A DNA stretch of 64,000 nucleotides, taken from Sclerurus mexicanus (Eukaryota; Chordata; Aves; Passeriformes; Furnariidae). How positions within the stretch are numbered: the stretch's first letter is position 1; every line of letters begins with the position of its first letter. The DNA is taken from the NCBI GenBank assembly GCA_013396755.1, contig VWZF01006903.1, positions 1,584,968 to 1,648,967 of the forward strand, in the 5' to 3' direction. The notes under the pieces are model-generated. The model ran no database searches. It had not been told where the DNA came from and saw only the letters and a program-made list of their open reading frames with translations. Positions 1 through 11,100 of the stretch are shown here, in pieces. The position numbers and the translations under genes are program-made.

Positions 1-3000
1 ATGCTCATTGCTTTGGAACGGCATCACAGCCACAGGAGATTCAGAGGACCCTCCCGGGAAGGGATTTCGTGTGAATGAAGCTCCTGCAGCTCACTGAAGC
101 TATTTCAGAAATAGTCTCCACTGCTAAGTCCACTGATTCCTCTGCACATGGCCACAGCTGCTGCAGCCCTTGGAGGAGAATTCACTGTGCTGTTTCTTGT
201 TCGTCCTGACACTCTGATGGAGGAATTCCCAGAGCAGTGTCATGCTTCATAACTCTGTGCCATAACACAGAATGTGTTATCCACAATTAAAAGCATGATT
301 ACAGGCACTTGTTCTTCCAGTGGCAGATCAAATGGCAAAAGCATGAATGGGTTTGTTTCAGATTAACTATCAGGAATATAGTCAGACTCTGAACTCGTTT
401 TCCAGACTTCGTATCTATGGCAAGCCTGTGCTTCTGGAATGGAATTAACCACTTCATCACATCTCAGCATGTAAGCTGAAAAAGCACAGTTTAGGGATCT
501 CTGTCCTTCTGTGTGCTGTGAATGATTACGTGCACAGTGAAAGCAGCAACACAGCTAGCACAGGCCCCACACCTCCTTACAGGTAGCTTTTGAGAGCTTG
601 ATGTCTGCTTGAATTTCCTTCAATTCATTTTAAAAGGTTGCAGGTAATGAAAAAAACTTAATTGCTGTGCTGTACAGTATCTTCACAATGAAAAGCATCT
701 GTTCCTAGCGGGACAGTGTTTTCATGAAGTAAACCATTTGCCACTCCACATTTTACTGGCTGGGTTGACAAGTACCAGTGGCATCATGTTCCCATCAGAA
801 CTTGGAGTTCAGTGCTATTGCCTGATCCAATCCCATCCCCACATCATTTGCCTCAGGAGATGATCAGCATCTAACTCCTCTGTTGCTAAACTATAGTTTG
901 ATCTGCGAGAACTTCTTCAGTAGATGTGACCAGATCAAAAAATAAAAGGCCCTCAATCTCTGTACTGGTTAAAGAACTTCCACTGACAACAAGGAAATCA
1001 AAGCTATGGCAATATGGTATCCCAGCAGAACTAACACACTGTGCTGCAGCTGTCAAAAGCAAAAGAAGGACAGGTCAGGCCATGGCAGAGCTGTCTGCTC
1101 TCTGTATTACAGAGAGAAGTGTCAGCTGAGAAACAGGCTAAAAAAAGCAGATAAACCAGGTGGCTTCACACTCTCAAAGACCAGAAATTGGCACCAGCCA
1201 GTGGGACAGGCATTTGAAGAACCCCATTCTGCAAACCTCCCTTAGTGGTTTACTTCGAGGGATGAAAAACACAAGTAGTAGGTTAGCATCAGACTTCTAA
1301 GCAGGCAAAGGGTATAAAAGGGGTGAAAGTGATAAAGACAAGCAGCTTTCATGGCACGTGTGCAAAATAAATGAGAGTCTTCTAGCTGAGATAAAGTGAG
1401 GAGCTGGGGAAGCCAGGGCTTAAAAACTTCTATCAGTCACCAGATGAGCAATGAGTGCTTTGCTTTTGACTTGTGATAGGAGCTTATTCCCACTCTTCCT
1501 TCTGCAATAAGTTACAACATTTTGAGCCCTGGTGTATTCCTCCAGGGAGCAGTGGCTGACAGCTGACTGCATGGTGAAAAACAGTGCAGAGGGAATGCCA
1601 CAAAACCAACAGAAACAGTCACTTGAATACCTTAGTGAATTCACATCAACAGTATTTACACCCATTTCATGTTCTCTCCAGCTGAGAACACCAGACAATG
1701 TGACTTTTGGCAGGAACCAAGCAAATGAACAGTGAATAATAAGCTCAAATGGAGACTATCCACAGGAACTGGATTTTGAATTTGCATTCAGGTCAGAAAT
1801 GCTGGTGACAGCAGGCTCGGTTCACCCAAGCAGAGATAGGCAGAGACTGTGGCTTCTCTGTCCACTTTCTGACTTTCAAAACATTCCCTCAGATGGGTAC
1901 AGACCCCACCTTGCTTTATTCCATGAAATTTAAAGATGTAACACTCCGAGCAAATTCAAGGAAATGATGAAAAGAGACATCTGTCAGAAAGATGACTTGT
2001 TTTCAAATAGCTTGTCTACATCTGGCACAGAGACATCTGTAACTGCATTAGTGGCCATTAGGAGTGGGAGACAGCACTTAGCAAGGAGCTGCTAACAAGC
2101 CCTGCAATACAGACAAGCAAGAAGCACTTTGTATCCAGCCTCTTTACTTTGCTGCTGTTTTGAAAGGAAGCCAGACACTTTGTACATGGCATATCTTCAT
2201 TTTCATAATGGTAAACTTCATCAACTGTGTTTGCTGTATGTGATTTAAAAACCCAGATAGAAGAGAAACTGACACTTCATAACTCTCAACCCTTCTTCAA
2301 CAACACAAGATTTAGGGGGAAATAATGTGCTTTGCAAAGCTCTGTCAAGCCTTCCTCTGGTTTCCTAAGACTCTATGCTTTCCATTATGGTAACTGTCTT
2401 GGCTATCTTTTTCAGTGGCTAGAGAGAATTCTCTCATTTAACTGCATTGTTACAAGAGATTAATGCATTGTGGGAGCCGGGAGAGGGGAAACACCTTACC
2501 TGGATTTGTTCAAGGTAACTCAACCACTTCCCTTGAAAGAGCCCTCTGGCATCCAAGCTTTCCCACCACAGAAATTATTCCCTCACTGTATTTACCCAAA
2601 AGTGGTACCGAGTCTTTCTTAAAAGCATCTAAAACGTTAAGCTGTTTAGAGAACTCAGTAAAACCTGGCTACTCCTTCCCTACCTGCCTTATACTGCAGC
2701 TCCCAGGACATCTTCCCCCCTGGAAAGCAGAGCCACTCAGGTGCATCCCCCTTACACTGCTCTGCCTGGGAGCTGCAAGGGTTTATCTCATCTGGGGGAA
2801 AGTTTCCCTCCTCGAAGGAGGCAGCTGCACCTGCCAGCAGGGCTGCTGAGTGTTCACAATGGCTCAGACTTCTTAGCAATCGCTGCTATACCCCTGGGAC
2901 TTTGCAGGTGATCAGCATGTTTTTAGATTGGACTCTGCCAGGTTCTACCCCAACACAAGTTTCAGGGCTGCATTTATGGCATAAAACCCTCTCGTGGTTA

Positions 3001-3904
3001 TTTTTGAAACAAATTCCCTTTAAAGTCACATTTGGAACTAAATTAAATAGCTGTTTCCCAGCCTTATTTTTCAAGTATAAAACCAGCTGCAGCCCAGAGA
3101 AGGACTTTTTGACCTCTTTTGAAGGGCTTTAATACTTATGTCTTAAGCATAGGAGTTACAGTTATGCTTTGCAGTAAATTACCTCATCACAGGGCAATGG
3201 ATTGGAGCCCTGGATTAATGATCTGTGTATAGGAAGCTTCCACAGATGATAATCAGATAAATCTGTGTGCCTTCTAAACAAACACCAAGCTGGGAGCATT
3301 TCTTCTGTGCAGAGGACACTCAACACACCTATGCAATTATGAAATTGTCCAGAACTGTCTTCTTCAGGATCTCCAGCAGCCTGAGGACCCCAGAGCTCTC
3401 CAGACTATCTGAGGGTGCTCTTTTCTCCACAGACATATTCCCTGTCATGGTTACCAATACCTTCTCTCACTCTTGAACTATTTACCACACACTGTACTTT
3501 TGTTTTCCCACTAAAATTGCTGGTGTCTCTAATGTGATGTCTCAACATTTCAACCCAAAACGGGGGAAATCATATTGCAAAAACATGACAATACCAGTAA
3601 AAGAGAAGAGATTTTTCTTCTCTGCAAATATCTCATCCATTGTTCTGAAAAGCAAGAAAGGAATAAAATGCAACAGACATTTTCTAGAAGATTACGTCTG
3701 ACTGACCATTTCATACCCCCATGGGGCAGTACTACATCTGAGGGGGCTCCTTTATTCACTGAAACTAATTAGAGTCCAAACTGTTCCTATGAGGAACTTC
3801 ACTCTTCTTCCCTTACTCACCGTATTTCCCTGCCTTGCACACACACTGAACTGGCCACACCCTCACACTATATGAATAACCACAACTTCATTGACAAAGG
3901 AGAC
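1..3904. other. Non-coding unique sequence, nothing recognised
   Basis: No repeat family or gene was recognised in this stretch. The open frames are all under 130 codons, overlap on both strands and show no domain. A relatively GC-rich patch near 2690-2860 holds a short perfect inverted repeat (CCTCCT / AGGAGG around 2810-2825), but nothing ties it to a function. A perfect POU octamer (ATTTGCAT) occurs at 1780-1787; such 8-mers are expected several times by chance in a window of this size. Confidence 0.65.
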
Positions 3905-4140
3905 AGAATTGTAGGATGGGTTGGGTTGGAAGGGACCTTAAAGATCATCCAGTTCCAACACCCCTGCCATGGGAAGGGACAGCTTCCACCAGACCAGGTT
4001 CGAGACCTAACCAACCTGGTCCTGAACACTTCCAGGGATGGGACAGCCACAGTTTCCCTGGGCAACCCGTGCCAGGGCCTCACCACCCATACACATAGTA
4101 AAGAATTTCTTCCTGATATCCAACCTAAACCTACTCTTAC
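3905..4140 (-). mobile_element. CR1 LINE, 5'-truncated 3' end (minus strand)
   Basis: Read on the plus strand, this stretch follows the reverse complement of the avian CR1 3' end. It shows the GGTTGGAAGGGACCTTAAAG block at about 3923-3942, then 'CCATGGGAAGGGACA', 'ACACTTCCAGGGATGGGAC', 'CTGGGCAACC' and 'AAAGAATTTCTTCCTGATAT' in the expected order. The left edge carries a degraded form of the short 3' terminal repeat that ends CR1. The element is therefore in minus orientation and truncated at its 5' end, as most CR1 copies are. It contains no intact ORF; the open frames across it on either strand are shadows. Spacing and wording of the blocks suggest a typical avian CR1 subfamily, but I cannot assign which one without a consensus alignment. 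Confidence 0.93.
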
Positions 4141-5584
4141 AGCACATGTGTGCTGGGAAGTCAGAGCAAATTACCTTCATTAAAACTTGGCATTAATTAA
4201 TCAGCGCACCAATAAACAGTGTAGACATCTCAAACTCCTTTGGGACATATAAAGCATTTAGATGTTCAGAATTGCCAGCAATAAATTAAATCCAAATAGT
4301 ACAGAGAGGGATGGAAATGAACCAAATGGACTCACATGGAGGGTCAGAGTTAGCCCATCTAACCTAGGAACTGGACTTCCCCGGCGCTTTAAGTTCTCCA
4401 GGTGTGCTGGATGTCTGCCTCCCTGAGCATCCACATCATCCTGAGGAGTAACCTGCCCAGGTCACACACAGAGCAAAGCTCACAAATTCAGTAACTGACT
4501 ACTTTTTACACCCCTGTAACACATGACTGTCTTCCAACCTTCACTCTGACCCCTTAGCACAGTGACTGACAAATCTATCTAAAGCATGGCACATTGGGAT
4601 TCAATGTTCTTCCCATTTTGCAGGGACTATAAACAAGATCCCAGTTGAATTCCCTGAAGTTTAAACCAAAATGTTTTATCTAACCTCCCTGTTAACATTG
4701 TAAAATACTCCCTGAATCACAGGAAACAGAAGGAAAAAAAAAAAAGAAAATTAATCACTGCATAGCATGCTGACTGTAACTTCCATCTGGGAGAGGAGAA
4801 GAAGCTAAATCCAAGGACATTTACTGTGAGATAAGTAAGCCTGAAATCTAAGACTTTGCAGCCAAAGAAAGGAGTTAGATACCACTTCTCACTCTTCAAT
4901 CAATATTTTGCTGTTCATTGAAAATCAAAAAACTCAGCAGAGTGATGGCTGGGGCACTCCACCAGCCCGTACAACATGCAGGCAGTGGTCTTGTCAAGGG
5001 TAGCAAAATAACATCTCAGACAACCTGGATATGAGCTCTTAACACTCATGTATTCTGTAAAATCTGAAAAGAAGGAAGAAAATAGTGTTGTTCTTCTTTC
5101 ACCTGTCTAGTGAGAAAGAGCTGTTCCAAGTGCCTGTTTCTAGAACAATGTAAATCAACACAAACCCCCAGCTAACTTTAGAGCTAAGGACAAGGACCTG
5201 GAGAGGACTTGGTCTGCTCAAAGGAGACGCTGCAATATCCTGCAGTGAATTACCCAGTTCTCTAGGAGTGGCTCAAAGGCAATTACATTCTCTCCATCAA
5301 GTAGCCAGCACTCGCTGTAAGCATCTCACTCATGGCACAGGGCTTAGCAGGCTTGCTTCCAGGCCTGACTCAGTCTTGTATTTCCTTTCTGTTCTGCGTC
5401 TCAGAATTCAGCTTATTTTAAGCCCAGAGGTATTCAAACAATCACAAAACTTTTGGGGGCTGCTGTTCCATGCATAATTTAGCTTTGCTTGTCAGTTGGA
5501 TGTCGTACAGGTACCGCACCAATCCTCCAGAAACAGAGGGGGAGAAATAGAGAGAGAATGGAGGAGTTACATCTGTGTTTGCAT
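4141..5584. other. Non-coding sequence, possible MIR/L2 trace
   Basis: This is mostly unrecognised AT-rich sequence. Around 4437-4482 the order 'CCTGAGGAGTAACCTGCCCA' then 'GGTCACACACAGAGC' resembles the reverse complement of the MIR/L2 core ('ctgaggc...taagt.acttgcccaaggtcacacag'). The expected neighbouring blocks are absent, so I do not call an element. Confidence 0.45.
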
Positions 5585-5725
5585 TAGTTATCATCCTCAG
5601 TTTGTTAGAGCATGGTGCTAATAACACAGGATTGTGTGTTCAATTCCCACAGGGGCCATTCCTTAAGAGTTGGACTCGATGATCCTTGTTGGTCCCTTCC
5701 AATTCGGAATACTCTGGGAGATATG
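5585..5725 (+). mobile_element. tRNA-Ile-derived SINE with CR1 tail (TguSINE1-like)
   Basis: The first part (about 5585-5658) follows a tRNA-Ile. It has a 'CTCAGTTTGTTAGAGC' A-box/D-arm region and an anticodon arm reading GGTGCTAATAAC, with AAT at 5620-5622 in the loop 'CTAATAA'. A B-box-like 'GTTCAATTCCCAC' follows, then a closing 'GGGGCCA' like the tRNA-Ile 3' acceptor strand. Immediately downstream (5669-5725) is a CR1-type 3' end: 'TTGGACTCGATGATCC', 'GGTCCCTTCCAATTC', 'GGAATACTCTG'. This tRNA-Ile head joined to a CR1 tail is the known structure of the passerine SINE TguSINE1, which depends on CR1 enzymes for movement. The tRNA part is degraded at the A box and acceptor, so it is not a working tRNA gene. 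An alternative is another CR1-mobilised tRNA SINE not described to my knowledge. Confidence 0.85.
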
Positions 5726-6060
5726 TGAAGATTAAACACACTAGAATTCTGAGGAACAAGCTTCCCTCCAGCCTAGTTGGTGGAATAGAGCTCCCTTCTG
5801 TGGAGACAGCATGTCACACACACAGGCACAGACTGACTCACTTCTCCAGGAGCCTGAAGAGGCTAGAGGAGGGGAAAACACATTTCCTATTTAACACAAA
5901 GAAACATTTATAGAGAGATTAATTGCTTTGCTTTAGTCTATCATTACCTTGTCATAAAATACTATTAGCCTAATGCTTCATTTGATGATAGCCTCACAGC
6001 AGCATACTCTCTTTTGGGGGACACAAGCAATTGGCTCCAAAATACATTCTGCACTGGAGG
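5726..6060. other. Non-coding spacer, nothing recognised
   Basis: Short unique sequence between the SINE and the AT-rich block at 6061. I see no repeat, RNA or coding signal in it. Confidence 0.6.
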
Positions 6061-6560
6061 AATGTACGTAGAGGGTTTAAATTATCCGCATATCTTTAAT
6101 CTTAATCCAGGGAGCAATGGAGGATCTGCTAGATATTTATAGCAGGGCTGGGGTGAGCTGCTGTGAGCAGGGTAATTGGAACAGTATTTCAGCCTGTCTG
6201 CCACTGATTTGTGTAATGGCTGTTGTTAGCTATGGCATAATCACAACACTAAATGGAAAATAAAAACTAAAAATACATTAAACATATGTTTTTATGTTGT
6301 GTTTTATGATCACATCTTATTTTTTAGTGCGCTTCCAAATTCTGTTGTTTTTTCCTTTCTGAGATCAATTTATTTGCCTGGCAGCAGTTTGCTGCATTAA
6401 AGCTTGAGAAAGCTGATCTGCTCTCTCATTCTCTGGATTATAAGAGCTTTCAGCCTGAGAGCTGCTAAATTCTTAAGTCTGAGGGCTATGACCTCTTTTT
6501 AAAGTTGCTGTTACAACAAAGGATAGTTCATGCAAGTTACTGTCCCTTAAATAATAATCT
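6061..6560. other. Candidate conserved non-coding element (enhancer-like)
   Basis: This is a compact AT-rich block without repeat signatures. It is dense in short words typical of developmental enhancers in gene deserts: several ATTA/TAAT homeodomain cores, 'GGGTAATTGG', a run of TTAAT/TAATC words near 6090-6110, and AT-tracts such as 'AAAAATACATTAAACATATG'. It lies next to pyrimidine-rich and AT-rich stretches to about 6560. The call rests only on word composition and on the absence of repeat decay. Conservation itself cannot be judged from one sequence. Confidence 0.25.
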
Positions 6561-8040
6561 TTATTTCTCATAAAGGTGTTATTTTGATCCTTTGTGAATT
6601 TTTCAGCATATATTGTTAATTCTTTAATCTATTTCTTATCATATACTGTTCTTGATATTTGACAATTATTGCAGCTAAATGACCTAGTGGTGCTTCAAGT
6701 CAGGAAAGACATGGCATGATTTACCATCATGCCCATTATTTCCTCTCCTGTTAAAGGAGAAAATGCTCACAGACAACACATACTGTCTTTGGATGCTTTG
6801 TCAAGGTGCCTTGCAATTCCTCTGCCAGGTGTTAAACACCAGTTCACGTCTCTGCCTTTCCAGCCTTGGTGGCTTCTGGGTGGGTCACACCTGTCTCTTT
6901 CTGGGGGAGGAACCTGCTGACCCAGGACAGCTTTCCCCTCACCCCTCCTGTAACTTGGTATCATGGACCCCTCTCGTTTACACCCTGCTTCCAGCACCTC
7001 CATGGTAAGCTCTGGCTGCAATCCTCTTTCCATCACTCTCTGAAGTTCGAATGTTACCTCTGCCATTACCTTTGGAGCCATTCAGCCTAGAACATTGAAG
7101 ACTTTTCTCAGGCTCAAGCCTAAATCCACAAACTTAATTCTAGTCCAGTTCTGCTCTCTGTTCTGACTTCCAGACGTATCTGGCAAGCAAACAATATTCT
7201 CTTGCAGAATCTCCTTCTAGTACCATAGACAGCACCATTATCAGATTAATAATGCTCTAAGAGGAAGGGATGGGCTGGACATCAAAAAATCACTTATAGA
7301 CTGTCTGGGCTTGATCTAGTGTATTCTACTTTAATACCACCCACCGGCAGATACTGAGAAATGCCCTGTAAGAGAATAATTATGAACTACTAAATATTAA
7401 ATCCGCTAATATTTGCATAGGAGTGTAACAAATGAAGTGCAGCCAGAGCACCCAGCAGAGTCACACCAACAGCTGGGTAAAGGCAGACGTTTTATTCAGT
7501 CTCTTTTGCCATGATCTGTCTCATGCACACAAACTCACCAGACTTTTTTATTATACAAAAAGAAACTCTGGTGTTTCCAGCAGGAAACTCAGGAAGTTAA
7601 AAAAGAAACCATGCTGCGATGAAGGGTCTAGCAAAACGCATCAACGGGACACAGGAACCAGCAGAATATGGAAAGCAACAAAGACTATTCCATCAATCAC
7701 TGAGTCAAAACTTCTCCCTCTCATAAGGTGGCATCTGGATACTTTTCTCCCCCAACAATAACCTTCTAAGAACAGAACAGAAAAGTTTTGTGGCTTGCTA
7801 CAGGGAAAAATATCATCATCTGCACGATCTCAGTGAGAAGAGGTCACTTGCTTCCTTGGAAAGATTACAGAAAAAGGAAGAAATCATAGCAAGAGAACTC
7901 TCTGATACATGAGTACCCAGAGACCCACAGAGAAAACCTAATCTCCTGTAACTGCTGTGCAGAAGCTGAAAGACAGCCATTTAACCTTTGGACTGCCACT
8001 GCTACACAGCTTACAAAAGCATTCATGTGAAACCTTTGAG
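6561..8040. other. Non-coding sequence, nothing recognised
   Basis: Unique sequence with scattered short open frames (longest about 109 codons at 7432-7761) that lack any recognisable domain. An ATTTGCAT octamer lies at 7411-7418. No repeat was identified. Confidence 0.6.
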
Positions 8041-8114
8041 TGGTAGAAATTACAGCTGGGAGAGACCTATTCTATTCCCATGAAGTCTGACCCACTCAGT
8101 CCCCAGACAGAGGA
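8041..8114 (-). mobile_element. Possible ancient CR1/L3-type 3' end (degraded)
   Basis: The plus strand reads 'AAATTACAGCTGGGAGAGAC' then 'CTATTCTATTCCCATGAAG', 'TCTGACCCA' and 'CAGACAGAGGATTCATC'. The order recalls the reverse complement of old amniote CR1/L3 3' ends: a 'ctgggagggacctat...gtcatctagtctgacc' block followed by a 'gcagggatt' block. Divergence is high and only about 75 bp match, so the family and even the repeat status are uncertain. Confidence 0.35.
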
Positions 8115-11100
8115 TTCATCAATTACACCTAATAAATACTTTACAAATGAAAATAATTAGTGTATTTCTAAACTATAATCTTTCTAAGGCAGAGAGTTCC
8201 TCATCTAAGCAGGCAGTACAAATGTATCTTTCTATTGTAGAGACACTCGCTGCTCCTGGCATGTGTTCACAGTACTGAAGTAACTTCTTTTTCAGAGCAG
8301 AGACATGCTCTGGGAAGGCTGGGATATAATTTTACAGACATACAGGCTAGGGTGAATCCTGCCTTAGGGACGTTGTTATCTAATGGTAAATATACCGCAC
8401 AGAGCTGCAGAGAGGGTGAAATGTTACTTTCCTTAATCTAAAAAAAAGCATGTCTATGACAGAAAAGAGCTTATAACATTAAAATCAGAGCGATAAGAGT
8501 TATTCAGGAATGACAGGCACAGTCTCCGACAAAGCTCCCAGCACAGCCAGGGAAACCCTACAAGCACAGTGCCCTCATGGTGACCTATGCCCCTGCAAAG
8601 CAGGGCTCTGGCAGGCTTGGGGTGTGACCACTGCCCTGGGGAGCCTGTTCCTGCCCCAGTCACACTCCGGGGCAAGACCCTTTCCCCAGTATCTAACCTA
8701 CACCCCAGTAAACCTAAATCACAGCAAATCAGGCGCTGCAAATAAACTTTTCCCAACACTTTTCTTTACCAAGATGTGCATTCCTCAGACTGGGCCTCAA
8801 TATTTTATCAGTGCTCCTTGATCCTGTGCTCCTTCTGCTCTCAGTGCAATGCAGCTGAGCCCTGGCCAGCGGCCACCCCTTCTTCCCACTCTCTCTACTA
8901 TGCAGCCTCATGGGAAGCCAACAACATTCAGAGACATTTTTCATTTAAAAAAAATGGGAATTTCTTCTGTCTACCTTCCGTAAAATCCCACTGCCTCTGG
9001 CTCATTCTTTAATGCAGTGTCCATGGCTTTCTTCTCTTCACTGCTTATTTCCAAGTTCATGCTGGGTGAGACTCAGACTAACTCATTCCTTGGTTTAGGT
9101 TCATGCACAGCTTCACTCTGTGAAGTGCAGAGAGAAGAAAACACCACTCAGTGACTCTTGATTAGTCTCTGGTGGACTGGGGGAAGCTGATAAAAGAGCA
9201 GTGTGGTTTGCACACCATAGTGCTCAGGCACTTTGTGTGAGACATCTGTGCCCAGAGAAAGGGTCACTGAGGTTCTAGAACATTGCAACAACTTGAGAAA
9301 ATGTAAAAACAGAGACGGGGTAAGGAGCAAGGTCACAGTGAAATACAAAAGCGGGTTTTTTTCTTCTAAAGTGAAGGTGAAAAACTTTCAAAAATTTCCT
9401 CTGAAATTGCTGAACAGCTGTGGCATCTGATAAATAAGAGATGGGCTCCTGGAGGTGTACAACACAGAGACACCCACACATTCCCAATATTCTGAGGAGT
9501 TTTGTGCACTCCTGGGCACTGCAAGTCCTCAATACAAATAGCTCGAGAGCTCTGCTGAATACAGGTGGGCTTAAAATATGCTATAAATTAAACGCTTGCT
9601 TGCATTCCGTGCTGAATCAGAATGAAAATCCTCTGTGTTGGCACAGTCTCAGCTGTACAGATTCAAGATTTATACCAAGGAGAATGAAGCAAGTTTGTAA
9701 TTTCCAGCAAAAATAACCAGGTTTACTAAGACATCAAGGGCTGCAAATAAGGAGGAGAGAAACAAGGCCAAGATCTTTATCTGTCCTTGAATAATGGCAG
9801 AGCACAAAGGAAGACAGAGAGAAATATCTTTCTTTCCCCCTCCTTTTCTCCGCACTTGGCTGAATAAGTGTCTGCAGCTCCATTCAAATCGGATTATCTC
9901 ACTTTCAGAAATGAATTCGCCAAGGAAACAGCTGCTTATCATGAGGCTGCAAATAGGATGCCCCCCAGACCACCAGCTCCCAGAACCTGGGATGAGCAAT
10001 TAGAAACGTGCAGGGCTAAATGAACATTTGTTCTTCATCACAGAAGACAAGCACTGATAAGTTTTCACTATGCCAGTTCCCTGCTGCTTTCTTTCTCACA
10101 CTGCTTGCCACAAGGTAAACTATATAATTTGAAATTTATGAGAGTTGCATTCTTATTATTTCACTAAAGACGTGAGGTTTCCTATAAATACCTCTGGTCA
10201 AACCTTTTAATATTTCTCTTTAGCAAAAGAAGACAATCGTGACTCTCATTTGAAACATAAATTCACAATGCTGTGATTTTTATTTTCACTGTAAAGTGAC
10301 CACAATTGGCTAATTAAAAGTAACAATGACTGTCCTTGCTTTCTTCAGGCTCCTAAAACCAAGCTGATACTTTTTCCTCTCTTTTAATTTAATTTGGCTG
10401 ACTTTTGATGTACCTCCACAGCAATGTCTAACCATACCAAGCTAAGTCTTCTTGAGGTGTTTTGGCAAGAGGATGGGATTGCATCTCCCAGCGTGGGCAC
10501 CCCGAGCAAGCTGAAGAGCAGAGCGTCCCACAGGCTCTGGCTCTCTGCACATCCCAGAAAGCACCGGGAAGAGTTCCGTCTAAAGCCACTCTGCTGAACA
10601 GGCACTGCTTTAGAAGGTGCTGCTAGGAGTTATTTACCTTCAAGCCCTTGGAAGCAAGCATGGAGAAGCTTATTTAAATATTTTAGTAAATTAGATTGTC
10701 TTGCTTTTCAGAAAAACTAAATAAACTACACAAACTATTTTGATGTGAATATAAGCTAAGGAGACATGCAGGAAGTGCCGGAAACTTTCTTCAGCACTTA
10801 CCTGATCCAAGTCTACATCCCACAGAGTTGTGTTTCCAGGGTTACCTGCCATCTTTCAAGTATATTGGAATTTTGCAAAAAACCTCCTAGATTTCAAAGA
10901 ACACACTTAGGACTGATTGTGAAGTATAGAATAGTCACAGAACACAAACTTCAATGGAAGCTTCTAGCAAGCCTAGCTTGAAGTTGCTTGTGAAAACTGC
11001 CTTAAAGAACAACTTTATCCTGCCGTGAGCATGTCAAAAAGACAACAAAACAGTGTAGTGAGTTGAGGAGAAATAAACATTAGAATTCCAGAAATGTATT

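Noticed and set aside
4437..4482. MIR/L2-like words on the minus strand
   Set aside because: Only one core block fits and flanking consensus blocks are missing.
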